Assembly (NCBI GenBank): GCA_940337035.1
Contig: OW679197.1
Location: 36,462,466 to 36,526,465, forward strand
Length of the DNA: 64,000 nt
From: Agriotes lineatus
Lineage: Eukaryota > Arthropoda > Insecta > Coleoptera > Elateridae
Direction of reading: 5' to 3'
Shown here: positions 32,300 to 44,209 of the stretch, piece by piece
Numbering within the stretch: position 1 is the first letter of the stretch
Layout: every line of letters begins with the position of its first letter
Program-made: the position numbers and the translations under genes
The notes under the pieces: model-generated
Seen by the model: the letters and a program-made list of their open reading frames with translations, nothing else
Databases searched by the model: none
What the model was told of the DNA's origin: nothing

Positions 32300-35200
32300 A
32301 TTCAACATTACGTCATAAACGCCGAAAACAATAATTACGACATAATCGAAAAAATACAAGCATCGTTTGTTGCAACTAAATTACAATATCCTATAACAAA
32401 GTTTGCCAGCTGTAATTAGTGGGAGGGCGATGTTCATTACCATAATAGTTAATTAGGACAACGACCTGCTAATCTGAATGAAAAAAACTACCTCCTTCGA
32501 AGTCCAAAATGGGAGGATAGTTGCAAAGTTTTGGTGCCAGCTGTATATGCCGTCCTAACTCGAACATCCACGGACCTACCTTTTAATGATTTACTTGCTG
32601 GCCGCCGGCACACAGTACATAACCGTACATGAAAGAAAAATACATATATACAGAGTGTCCATTTAGTACGCCGGTCTCCGATTACGCCTTTACCTTTTTT
32701 CGGATAGTAAGTTTGATTAGGGCAATCCTAATGGGGTTTAAGGGGGCACAGTTTAAAATTATCTTAACATATATAGCATGTTGATCTCCGCCCGTTTGTT
32801 TCACATTGTCCAATACAAATCTCTATACATATGCAGAAGCTCTCTAGGGCCATTGTAAAAACAAACCAAATTTGATTTCGGAGGCTTTTGCGGCCATTAT
32901 CATTAAGTAAAAAACGACTGCGATGGCTGATGATGAAACGAGACCCGACTTGAGACAGCGCTGGTGCTCAGAGATGCGAGTTACCGTGCTATTTTGCATT
33001 TTCCTTCTGATGAAGCCCCTTACGAAAGTGAGCGAAATGTTGAGTTCTTCGACCTCAATAATGACACAGTCCAATCCCGGAAGTTGTTTTTTACTTACAA
33101 AACGAATTTAACTGCGGCCATTCCCATGAATAGATAAACGAAAGTCTAAAGTTCTCGCCGATTTCATGCCGACATACAAGCTTATCAGATGTCTCTCAGA
33201 AGAGAAAAAAATGTCTAGCAGAAACTGCATTTATAAAATAAATATTTTCTTTGAATGTTCGATAAATGAAACCACAAAAATTACAACAGATGCTCAAAGA
33301 AACCCCCAATCTTGAGCTAAACAGTACTCTAAACAATAATATAAATTTCTTCTAACATTGACCAGCCCCTTTTGTAATAGTTTTCAAAATACGTAATTTC
33401 GTAGTTAAAAATAGGTATTTTTGAAATGTATGGTTGCCTTTCTGGCCTAGGCTGCTAAATTTAAGGTTACTGTTCCTCATTGACATTTTATATTGACATT
33501 AAACTTTTTTAAGTGTCAAACGCAAAAATTTACGAGTAATTTTGAGATAAATATACTCGTCGTTGACGTCTAACTATGTTTTTCTGCTTGTTTAAAATAA
33601 TATGTTTCGAATATACATAAATGTCAATAATTTACAAAAACACTTTGTGTGTCATAAGACTGAAATTAATTGACAAACTGCTTCATAACAATTTAATCAC
33701 GTGGCATTGAAAGAGCTACAAGAACTATAGCCCTGATGGTTTAGATGCGTTTTCAATTTTTAAACCCAAATCTTTAAGATTCTTAGCTGTTCAAACTTCT
33801 GATTGCTCATGAAATAGACAATTAGGTGCAATTGTGCGGAAACAAATTAAACTGCAAAACTAATTCACAATGTGTAACCATTGCAGTAGACGTGCGCTGC
33901 GCTCAGCATTAACATGGTAGCATTAGGTCAAGTTTCAATACACATTGTTTACAAGCAGACAGTTTTTATGCAAGCGTTGTGTTTTGCACTTACACAAATG
34001 GTAAGTCATTAGCTGGAATAGCAAAACACGACACAATTTAATTGTATTTCATCTGATTTTTTAGTATACTTTTGAATTCTGGAGTGTACCCATTTGTGAA
34101 CAGACAAAGCCTAAAAATGTCTTAACGGGTAGTTAGGCCTGGCTACTCTATTCACATATTATCCTACAACCTTCATCCCTCCACCAAGTGTAAACCCTTT
34201 CAGTAAAATAACCTGGTCCTATAACTATACAATTTATGTTCCGCAGTGCGTCCTGAATTAGTGCAAGAAATAATCAACGGCACTACACAAGTCGAAGGCT
34301 TGCATAAATTCAAGGAGCATCGAAGACATTAGTCCGGTCCTGTGTTGTCAGCAAGACAACCATTTTGCTGAAACCAGATATTATCATATCCCTCTCAATT
34401 TACTGCCGCAGCAGACAACAGATCAAGATATTTGGAGCATGTGTGAAGAATGAACCGATAATATGTTTTCCTAAAATACTACCTCAAACTGTATTTTCTG
34501 TAAATATTGGGTTCTAAACTCAAAATACGTTTTTCGAGACCAAAATGGATGCGTTATGCCCACACAAATGCCAAGCCATCACTAAACTCAACCTCTTTTT
34601 TGTCATCGGTTCTATTAGATTTTCAGAACACCCCAATATGCCTTCCGTAAAATATTTCGCGTGTTTTCCGTTGTTTGTGGCACCGTTAAACTTGTAATTG
34701 CATTAATAGACCTCGCGCAACTCCTCTCCCACAAAAAACAAAGATGAGATATACCAACATATTCAGCAGAAAGGCGCACAGCTTGCCGTAAGATATTGCT
34801 TCGGGCGTCATTAGCTACTTCAAGAGGACTTTTTCCATGCTAGTCAAAAGTTGTTTTGCAACCATTAATAAATGGAGAATATGCTTCGCAGCCATAACAA
34901 TGATTCAAACTCCATAACTCTTAAAGCGCTAAACTTAAATTCGCCTTCCCCCCACGCTCAGATATTTCCCTCTATGGAATTGTTGGGTAGATAATGAGTA
35001 TGGGTATCACTTGTGAGTAAGAGGGCAATGTCACCTGTAAAAAGTATTAAATTCTTTATTCTTGATACAAAAAAGAATTATCCGGCTTTTGACATCTTTT
35101 GGGGCCTTCTGACATCGAAATGTGCAACGCAGTGGAACCAAAGTCTGGTACCATCGTTACAAAGCTGTATAGAACATATCCATACATTTTCATAAAAATC

Positions 35201-36630
35201 TGTAACTTTTGCTGCTATATCTGGAACATACATACATACGTAGGCACATAAACGGAATTGCATTTTACCTTAGTCGATTCGCAAGCCCTCCATCCACGTT
35301 TTCCACAATTGGCAACTAGCAGAGATCACTGCGCTTTCATTGACGGAAGCTAAAATCATGATTTTCTTCAATTCCTCTTTTCAGCCGCAACAGATTTTTT
35401 ATGGCTATTAGGAGAACCGCACTCATGTATTACAAAATCTTTAACAATTCGATTGAGAGTTATAGTGGACCAAATTAATAACATTTTGATAGAAATATAC
35501 TCGTAATTGGTTAAACGGGAAAAAATCCAATAAACAACTGTTAGGAATGAAATATTTGATAGTTTTGGGGTGCATTAGTTTTAAGTTTTAATTACTTCGT
35601 TTGCCATTTCTGGAATGATTTGAGCCCTAGAATGTATTATAATGTTGACGGATATATTAGGCGTTGGCTCGCGGTCCGTTGATTCAGGACCCGGACGACA
35701 TGTGCAACCAATGCACCGTTTCGAGGAGGCTCGGTTAGAAATGTAATTCAAAAATAAGGCAGAACGTTCAGAGGAGCGACCTATCAGCGAAAGTGGGTGG
35801 TTTGGGTAGTTATTTCTTGGTGTAAACGATTACTATATCTGAACCAATAATTAATTATAATGTCATAAGTTGCATAATTCGAGGTGAAGCAGCGTGGTGG
35901 TGCGCATCCTTAGATAGTGAATTAGATTAGCTAAAGTAGTATGTGCGTACTATCCTAGACGCATGAATGATGTTTGGTAGCTTTTTGGCAATTACAGGGT
36001 CCGTAGACGTCAGAGGTTCATGCTCGTGCTGGTCTATTATGTGATAATCGAAGGTGTGGATCCCGCGAAAGCACGAGGTTTCGTATAGTGGTCCGCGGAA
36101 GCATGTAGTTCCGTAATCGGAAGCATAAGGTTCCGCAATAATAATGTAAGCCTGCTAAAGCACGTGGTTTCGCTATAATTTAAAAAGATTTACGTTAATT
36201 ACTTTACTATGGAAGACCAGTATCCTATGAGCTTTTACCAGCTCTATACGGGTTATAACAATAGTTAATCTAGTAGATTACTATTGGGCAGTACTAGCGA
36301 GAAGTACCGACAGCTAGCCCAACCAGTGAAGCCAGCCCTGAGATGCCAAATGGTTGATGCTGACTGATGCAAGGCCAAGCATTCTAATGTCACTTTCAGA
36401 AGTACGGAGGGGGCAGAGGGGCGACCACCCCCCGGGAGTGCAATTATTATTATCGATGAGATTTACAGGTTAGTAAGTTTATGTTCTTTTACATTTAACT
36501 GCTTGACTCCGCCAGTGGGTCAAGGAAGGTTCGAACTTGCACTGTTTGCACCCCGTTGCCGCCTTGTGGTCATGGATGAGTTGCATCCACTACTTTGACA
36601 CATTTCAAAAGTATCGGAAATTAAATTTTA
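32300..36630. other. Unassigned sequence
   Basis: No supported gene. A solitary CAGAGTGTCCATTTAGTACG at about 32651 resembles the CAGGGTGTCC start of the foldback family, but no partner end was found. A possible minus-strand B-box-like GCAAGTTCGAACCT near 36530 hints at a SINE. Short hairpins occur at 36060-36180. Confidence 0.4.
36060..36180. repeat. Array of four short, mutually similar hairpins
   Basis: GCGAAAGCACGAGGTTTCGT, GCGGAAGCATGTAGTTCCGT, CGGAAGCATAAGGTTCCG and AAAGCACGTGGTTTCGC each pair GGAA/GAAA with TTCC/TTTC around an AGCAnnnnGG core. Spacers vary from 2 to 20 bases. Non-coding and of unknown origin. Confidence 0.7.
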
Positions 36631-36633
36631 ATA

Positions 36634-37363
36634 CAGTGAGCGCCAAAAAGCATTGGTCAGTTTCAATTTGTAATAAGAATTTATTTGCATAAATTATGCC
36701 GTTAATGAATACTATTTCTTAATGACTAAGAATGGGAGATTTATTTATGAAAAATGCTGTCGGTCAAATGACCCTCTTTTGTTGCATGCACTCTTTTAAA
36801 CAGCGGACGAAATCTCTCCCCACACGTTGGCACATACCCTGCAGTATGACTTCAATATCTTCTCGAATTAACCTTTTAAGCTTTTCGGGATTTCTTAACT
36901 TTCTTGTAAATACTCTGCTCTTCAAGTAATCCCAAAGTCAGGAGTGTGGTGATGTCCTGCGATCTCGAGGGCCAAGGAAGGTCACCATAGCGAGAAATCA
37001 GTTTATTTGGAAACGATTGTCATAGGACATTCGTACTAATTCTTGCGGTATAATTGGTAGCACCGTCCTGTTGAAACCAATACTCATTTCCTATCTCTTC
37101 TATTTGCGACCAAAAGATTTTTGAAGCATGTAATGTCTTTGAGATGTAACCGTTACCGTTTCATCATTTTCCTCGAAAAAATAAGGCCCGACAATCTTTG
37201 ACGTTGCAGCAGTACACCAAACTGTCACTTTCGGCGAATGTCAAACATTGAAACAAAACTCCCAAGTTTCCAATTTAGGAATAAATTATCATTGATTCCA
37301 TAAGTGAAGTGTATGGGTTTTTATTACGTATTGAAACTGACCAATGCTTTTTGGCGCTCACTG
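36634..37363 (-). mobile_element. Mariner-type element, internally decayed
   Basis: CAGTGAGCGCCAAAAAGCAT plus TGGTCAGTTTCAAT at the left is mirrored exactly at the right end. Both ends are flanked by TA (36632-36633, 37364-37365). The clean inverted repeats of about 34 bp contrast with a broken transposase inside (36740-37240). The total of 730 bp is about half of a normal mariner. Confidence 0.85.
36740..37240 (-). pseudogene. Mariner transposase remnant within the 36.6-kb element
   Basis: The minus strand reads SPKVTVWCTAATSKIVGPYF followed by FEENDETVTV, then after a stop and frameshift FQQDGATNYTARISTN, and then a decayed segment ending LQGMCQRVGRDFVRCLKECM. This order (VTVWC, GPYFFE, FQQDGA, C-terminal helix) is that of mariner-family transposases. 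The N-terminal DNA-binding half is missing. Different residues from the 14.4-kb mariner show a separate subfamily. Confidence 0.7.
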
Positions 37364-37589
37364 TATAACGCACAAAAACGGGTCTAACACAGTCGTCTCG
37401 TAAACAAAGACACTTATCAGACAAATAATTTGGGCCATTCTCCAGAATCTTTAAAGGAAAAAAGTGTACCTATTTACAGTTCCATCAATTGTACATAATT
37501 ACATATAAAATTATTATTAAGTAAATTGGTACATCTACTAGTCTGAACTGAACGAATCATTCATATTATTTATTGTAGATACATTTTAT

Positions 37590-38815
37590 ATTTTTTCGCC
37601 TCGCTCTATAGAAAATGATCTTTTTCTCCCTAATTTGAGGGAGCAAAGGATGTCTTTACCTCACACGGGAGGTAAAGTAAACAAAAATTCCCAAGGGAGG
37701 TAAAGTAATTTCCATAGAAACTGTAGCTGTTAATGATTAAATTTAATAAATTAAAATTGACAGTAAATTTCAAAAATGTCAAATTGCATTTGAAAAAACT
37801 CTATTTCACAGTATTCTAAGAATGTTTCTCCTATAATTTATTCGAGGCTTGCACTTTACTTGTAACTGACTCAAGCCACATAAATTTCAGCGACAGACGT
37901 GGACTTCCATCCCCCGTGACGTTTGATGCTTAAAATGTGTGCTCAAGCATCCACTAAAGGTGTAGCTGAATCCTCCTTAGACAATAACCAGTAAAGGCGC
38001 TCGCATTTGTTGTTTTCGAATCTGGGATTTGAATAATTAAAATTCCGTCTTTTGCTTCAATATCGCTGATATTCAATTTGGTGAGTTCGTCACACCGACG
38101 GGCACCTGAGATACCTATGACCAGGACAAGCTGTAACGGATAAAAAATATTTTAAAACGGGGCACTCTTATTTATAACAATTCTGTATTTAATACCTTCA
38201 TCAGTAGGTACTCATCTGGGGCTTCCAATAAAAATTAGTTCTCTCCTCGCGTGAAAGTTTGGGGTTTCTTTGGCCTGTAACCTGCAGCCTGACGCTTCAG
38301 TAATATAATAAATTTTGGGTTTTTGATGTCAATATTTTCCTGCACCGCTACTTTTCCTTTGACTTTTCCGGTAACCAATCCAATGTTGCAGCATTTGCCT
38401 CTTCTGCAATATCAGAGGGCAAATCTGAATCGTCGTCACCGCTGCTATACATTTTTATAATAGTTTGACATCTACTGCAAAATAGGTTTCGTCGGTTTGT
38501 TTGTTTTCACTAGCACTCTATTTTCACTCACAACAAATCGTTGTTTGTTGATCGCATCACATAGACGACCTGATTAGTAATATACCCAAAATGCCACACG
38601 TATTTTGATATTCTTTAATTTAAAAAAAAAAACAGCGAGTCGCATTCTTTAGCGAGGCGAAAAAATCATATATATATATATATATATATATCATGGGAGC
38701 AAAGTTAATTTCCTCCCTCGTGCAATTACAGCCCTCCGCTTTGCGTCGGGCCGCAAACTTTGCCCGCGGGAGGAAATTATACACTTTGCTCCCTTGATAT
38801 ATAAATAGCTATTTT
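37590..38815. mobile_element. Hairpin-ended element encoding a tyrosine recombinase
   Basis: Perfect 16-bp inverted repeats ATTTTTTCGCCTCGCT (37590-37605) and AGCGAGGCGAAAAAAT (38651-38666) bound a segment of about 1 kb. Just inside the left repeat lie GGGAGGTAAAGT boxes (two direct, plus related CTCCC and TTTACCTC boxes). Beyond the right repeat, a (TA)n tract and a hairpin (38691-38796, arms GGGAGCAAAGT..AATTTCCTCC) end in GATATATAAATAGCTATTTT. Between the repeats on the minus strand is the recombinase pseudogene at 37871-38452. It is the most complete member of the hairpin-ended family in the window. Confidence 0.75.
37871..38452 (-). pseudogene. Crypton-like tyrosine recombinase, frameshifted
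   Basis: On the minus strand an ATG at 38452 gives MYSSGDDDSDLPSDIAEEAN and then LDWLPEKSKEKY (start of the core-binding domain). After a large deletion and frameshift, LKRQAAGYRPKKPQTFTREE follows. A GT at 38195 and an AG at 38131 look like a 65-nt intron. Then come LVLVIGISGARRCDELTKLN (first catalytic Arg region) and IPDSKTTNASAF. TGYCLRR stands where HxxR-type residues occur (His is Tyr here). In the next frame come LSIKRHGGWKSTSVAEIYV, with the catalytic His/Trp and the presumed nucleophile Tyr. Missing sequence, at least three frame changes and an in-frame stop make it inactive. The family call rests on this ordered set of motifs. Confidence 0.75.
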
Positions 38816-38984
38816 GTAGATAATTTTCCTGGTAGAAATAACGCAATACTGTTGGCAATAAATATCCGCGGTATAGATTATGCATTCTCTTCTAAAATAT
38901 TTAAAGAACTGCTGAATGTATGTAGGTATACCAACTCGATAAAACCCATTTGTGACAATTCAAAAATATGGGTTTAAATAAACT

Positions 38985-39170
38985 AAAACAGCTATTAAGC
39001 CAATGTAATACCAAGCGCTTATTAATAATAGTTTCTATAGGTTTACACACCTTATGAACACGGTAACTAAGTGCGGAAATGGCGGATTTCGCTTAATATA
39101 AATATTTGGAAGTCTGTGTCACTTCGGCTTCATTATCTGTGTGTCTTTTCCGACCTGGACTAAGCCAAAT
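38985..39170. repeat. Promoter-like interspersed repeat, copy 2
   Basis: Direct diverged copy of 31150-31400, with TTAATATAAATATTTGG followed by CTGTGTCACTTCGGCTTCAT and TATCTGTGTGTC. No open frame follows. Confidence 0.5.
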
Positions 39171-39174
39171 TCGC

Positions 39175-40381
39175 AGTCAGGCGAAGAACGTCGTCGGGTC
39201 GGTCAGCAAATCCCCTTAGCTGAACGACCGTAGGCGGAATTATCTGTCACGACGCTATAGTCCTTGTCATTGTGTTCCAATTTTCTGGGTTAATGAATCC
39301 TAATTATATGCTCATGCACGTAGGTACGATAAGGGCAGTGCAAATTGCTTAGTAAGAAACCCCAGACCCTGCTCGCTGGCCGTATTGAACGGGTAATTTG
39401 GCATTAGCGGAGGTCCAATTTTTCGGTCAAATATTCTTTAACCAAGTTTATTTCAGATCGTGCAGTTTTAGTAAATTACAGTTTATGTCGCAACCTTTGA
39501 ATAAGTTGCAACCAAACTAAAATTTTACAGTAACAGCCAAAATGTCGGCATCATATGGGAAAGTTATTTTTGATTTTTCAAGAAACTTTTAACAATAATC
39601 ATTTGTGCTTGTCTAAAAACCTATTTAGCCCCTGTCATATATACCGAGTGAATTCTACTTATTTAGAAAATGGCATTTTTCGAAATTGTAAAAATCCAAA
39701 AAGTGCTATTTTTCGTAAATTAAGTAAGATTCCAATGATATTTGTTTGCCAGTCTTAGCTAACTGAACAATTTTAAGGCCAGAAAACACTTATTTTTCTT
39801 TAACTTTAACTAATATTTAATTTTTTAATTTCTAAAATATATTTTAAAATTCGCATACCAAGACTGAATTTTAAAATTCGTATTTTTTTTAGGTGGAGAC
39901 TTTAAAGATTTGAAATTGGAAAAATAATATAAAATGTCAGTTACTCCTATAGATTTTTTATTATCCACCAAAAAGTACTATGTTCCTATGATTTTTACGT
40001 TTTTGATGCAACGTGCTTTTTAGGATAAATATTCTTCAATGATAATTAATATTTATTTAAACGGCTTCTAAAAACGAATCTAGAATTGTTAATAAATTAT
40101 TTTTACAAAACCCCTGTAATAGTAATTTACGATGCAAGTAACGTTATCAAGCTTTTTACATTACGAGAGAATAGTTTGAATGGACGAGCGACGTCAGGAG
40201 CGAGTTCTTTAAAATTCCCGAGTAATATAGAAAGCAGATAACGTTACGTATATCGTAACACGGTTTATTTTATCCTAATATACTAATCTTTTTAAAGAAT
40301 ATGAAAACTGGTTATTAATGACACTTACAACAGCGAGTGGTGGTATCACTAGTAAGATAAAAACTCAATACTGTATTGTTG
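39175..40381. other. Unassigned AT-rich sequence
   Basis: I find no coding signal or inverted repeat. Short open frames are consistent with chance in AT-rich DNA. Confidence 0.45.
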
Positions 40382-40518
40382 GTAGCACTGTCAGGTTACG
40401 TTGAATTTGAGATTTTCAGGTTAAGTTTTGCGTCAGTTTGTGTCAAATAACAAACAAAACTTAACCTACTAACATCGAATTTGACATAGACTGACAATAC
40501 ACTTCAGTGCTGTCAACA
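40382..40518. repeat. Hairpin repeat, copy 2 (partner at 5791)
   Basis: The outer inverted repeat GTAGCACTG / CAGTGCTGTC encloses the stem TTCAGGTTAAGTTTTGCG...CAAAACTTAACCTACTAAC, followed by GAATTTGACATAGACTGACA as in copy 1. The stem-loop is in the opposite orientation to copy 1 relative to this flank. Confidence 0.7.
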
Positions 40519-40769
40519 TGTGATTTAATGCTAATAAAGTATCGTTATGTTATTTTTCTTAACAACACTAGTGCTGTTAAATGCATCTTAATGCAACTTG
40601 TTGCTAAGCAGTTATTGTCATAATAACATAATAGGATAAAATAAACGTTCTTTTACAGTTGCCTAAATGAGAAGATTTTTTTGAACACGTAAGCTGGATA
40701 AAGAAAATTAATAAAGATATTTAAATCTCAATTACCAAATACAATAAAAGATCGTACCTTCGATTAGTA

Positions 40770-40985
40770 CATACTACCAAAGTTGATTTCGGTAACGGAA
40801 ACTTGGGCCCTTAATAAAACAGTATTGGAAAATCTAAGAGCGATGGAAAGGAGTATTCTAGGTATTATCCTCCGATATATACCGATGTAGCCAAACTTAT
40901 AATATTCTGCAAGCTAAAGTGGAACTAGGCGGGACATATTGCCCGAATGAGAGGCAATTGAATAGATATCATTTGGAATGAAATA
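40770..40985 (+). pseudogene. Non-LTR retrotransposon C-terminal fragment
   Basis: The translation LNKTVLENLRAMERSILGII is the 'lr--q--mER-mLgi' motif downstream of the RT domain in jockey/R1/RTE-like elements. An upstream broken 'YGNETWAL' corresponds to the usual YG-E-W. Later frames (ILQAKVELGGTYCPNERQLN) resemble the 'k--WaGHv-R' segment in decayed form. Several stops are present. Confidence 0.6.
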
Positions 40986-40989
40986 GGTT

Positions 40990-43425
40990 TAAAAATATCC
41001 AATAAGTTTATATTAGATACTTCGCTAAGTAAAGTACAATTTAAACCACCAAGGGAAGTCCTATTACTAAAAAATATAAGACATAAAATAATACAAGGAG
41101 AACATATTCAATAATGTAAAGGTAAACATTATGAATTAGTGGCTGTGTTAAACCATTGCTGTCGCCGGATTGAAACTGTTCAATGGAATGTAAACAGATA
41201 CATGCAGTATTGTAACATTTAACATCGTGGATCATCAGTATTAAGAGGTCCGTTGGAGTGTACATGTTGGGAACGAGCGTCGTAAAGTATTGATGTAGAT
41301 GGCTGAAGGTTCGTCCGAATAATTTCGCACAGACCTGCAGGATTAAGAGGCGTTGTAATCAGAGGACTGTATTATAAGGTAAACTATTTAAGGAACGGTA
41401 AATAGTTACCTGAAATAAATAATAAGAAGAGTTTGTTGTATTCTGTGATGTCGAATATTTGATGAATTGTCAAAGTATGACGTAATTGCATGAAAACTAC
41501 ACACTTGATTTAAAGTTTGAACATAAAATAATATTGTATTAAGAATAAGTAAAATACACGTCCCAGCCTGAGAGAGAAAGAGGGAAATTGTAATGTAAAA
41601 ATGATTGATTAACTGAGCTAGTTTATTGAAATCTATCTGATTAAAATTACTTTAAAAAGGTACATAACCACACATATCTTGAGTTAAATGAAAATTACAG
41701 ATAATATCTATACAAGAGTAGATGAAATTTTGATAACGAATAACTATTATCATTTTTTATTTATTTATTTAAATATCTAATACCATTGCAATACTAACCC
41801 CTTCTCTTTATTTTTTTTGCTCGCCAAATATAATGATACGTTTGATTTCCAAACGATGCTAACACACGATAGCAGCTACATATGGCTCTGAAAACTCTTT
41901 CTCTGCTGACAATTCTTGTTATTTAAATAGAGGGAAATTTACGGTTGTCTAAGCATCGTCCGTGGTTACAATGCAGCGCAAAACCTTTACACTGACAAGA
42001 TTCTTCTATAAATGTATAACAATAGACGCTTGTCACTGGTTCTGATCGATTTATCACAGCAATAAGCTGCAAGCAGCTTTAACCTTCACGATACTTTTGC
42101 ACTAGCTCATTTTTAATTGTGGAACGAATCGGTCTGGAGATATAAAATGTTCCGACATATATTATTTACTAATTATTATTTCACATTATTGAAAGAATCG
42201 TGCATTTCAACTTTTTTTTTAATTTAATGTAATAAATTCACTTATTTTCCTTTGTTTTCCTTAACATAAACCCACGTTATTTAAGAATAAAAAGTAGCAC
42301 TATTTATTACAATTTATTGTTAATTATTCTAGTGTCTCTCATTATTTAAATTATAATTAATGCTTGGAATTTTATCTCTTTTTGTTTCAGTTTTAATAAA
42401 AAACATTTGTGTTTGCTCGACATATAGATCAACTTCTATGTTAATATTTAATTTACTTGCAAGAAAAGTTCTTCTTCAAAATCGGATATACGTTTATTTT
42501 AAAGTGCTTGTTTGGATCTGTAGATAAATATTAATATTTTAAGATATCTTTAGAACATGGTAATTTGAAAAAATAAAAGCAAGTTTTAAATATTCTTTGT
42601 TCTATTTAAAATAGAGTTTAAGCAGATGTAATCTAACGCTCTACGATTTGTTTTCCAATGGCAATGTAAAGCTCATTTTTGGCATAAGAGTCGGAAGTTA
42701 ATTTATGATAGTTTTAGATAGCATGATCATGAACAATAAAACTCCCCAAAAAACTTCTAGAGATTGTGGATATGAGTTTTATAATACTCACAGTTGGAGG
42801 CTTCGATTATAAAATTATTATACATATACAAAATATGAACATTTCCTACTTCTCTGCTTCCCCAGACGCTATTTCAAAATTGAGGAAATTTATAAAAGTT
42901 AAACATTGGGCAAATATATACATCGTTTACTTAATTTTTCCACACTAGGCAATTAAGATTTAATTTTATTCTATCCCTCTTCAATTTCCACTAAAATTGG
43001 ACAACCTATGCTAATGTCAAAGGGTGTCCCAAAACTTGCATTATCGAGTAGGCACTGTTTATTTTTAAACTGATCATCCAGACCTAACAGAGACCCAGGT
43101 CATAATTCGACTTACTGACATATATGAAGTCAGTTGTAGGAAATATAAACTTAGATTATGATTTTTTTCCCTCTTTATTGTTATGTATCACAGAGTGGTA
43201 CTTTATTACAAGACAATTTGAAAAATGCTCATTCTAGTATGTTACAGGCCGAAATCTACTTTACGACATGTAACGACACAAAATCGAGAAATGCTCGGAT
43301 CAATTGCCCCAATTACGTTACGATGGGCTGTAACAAAGAGTGCCGGCTTACTCAGTGGAGAAGGGGGGTTCTTTACGACCTTAATTAGGGCTACGATCCG
43401 GTAAAAGAAATAAAGATGTTATGTG
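40990..43425. other. Unassigned AT-rich sequence
   Basis: No supported gene. A solitary AAGGGTGTCCCAAAACTTGC near 43020 resembles foldback-family ends but has no partner. Confidence 0.4.
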
Positions 43426-43433
43426 CCAGGCCA

Positions 43434-44200
43434 TAGTGATGTCAAAAAGTAACTATTCGTTACACGAGTACTCGTTACTCGACAAGATCCGAAGTAACGG
43501 ATATCAACTTTCAAAAGTATTCGTTACATTTTTAAAACAGTTACTTTAGTTTAACCAAGAGTATTTGGTTCGACCTTACTTTTTATTTTATCGCCATCTT
43601 ACGGTCCGAAGATTAAGTTTGAGATTGTGTATAAAATCAGAATGCTGTCTGAAAAAGTAGGGGTTTCATGAAAATACTTTTTAGGCACATTCGAACAGCA
43701 ATTGGCGTTCTTAGCGTGGACATTTTTGATACCCTAAAATGAAATAGGTAGGTAATATCCCGAAAAAATGCTTAATATGCTTTATCACATAAGCGAGGTT
43801 TCGGGGATGTTTTCTGACATTGAGATAAAGTTACTTTGAAAACAAAATAAAAGCAAGCCTCTTAACCAGTTTGTTTTAAAACCTCTTTACGTAAGAATTC
43901 AACTCCCGATATTATCGTGTGTATAAGCCCCGTGCCCAATGCACAATTCTGAGAAATTAAGAAGTAAGCATTCTATCTTGTTTGTTTATATCAGCTTTCG
44001 CAGCTGCGTGTGCTTGTCACTCAATCTGAAACCAACGGATACTCTCACCGAACTTTCGGGTACTCGATCCGAACTGGTTACAACGCACGTAGGCTTTAGA
44101 ATAAACGAGTACTCGGTAACGAATACAAAGTAACGGATACTACAACGAAAAGTAACGAATAGTTACAAGTACCGAAAAGTAACTAAAGTTGACATCACCA
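43434..44200. mobile_element. hAT-type non-autonomous transposon with intact 8-bp target duplication
   Basis: TAGTGATGTCAA at the left and TTGACATCACCA at the right form short terminal inverted repeats. The exact 8-bp CCAGGCCA flanks both sides (43426-43433, 44201-44208), the hallmark of hAT insertion. Subterminal TAACGAATAGTTAC / GTAACTATTCGTTAC-type boxes cluster at both ends and are likely transposase sites. The 767-bp interior has no recognisable transposase. Confidence 0.85.
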
Positions 44201-44209
44201 CCAGGCCAC

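Noticed and set aside
37871..38452. Bacterial-type phage integrase acquired by transfer
   Set aside because: The intron-like gap, the motif style resembling insect Crypton-type recombinases and the eukaryotic repeat context favour a resident mobile element.
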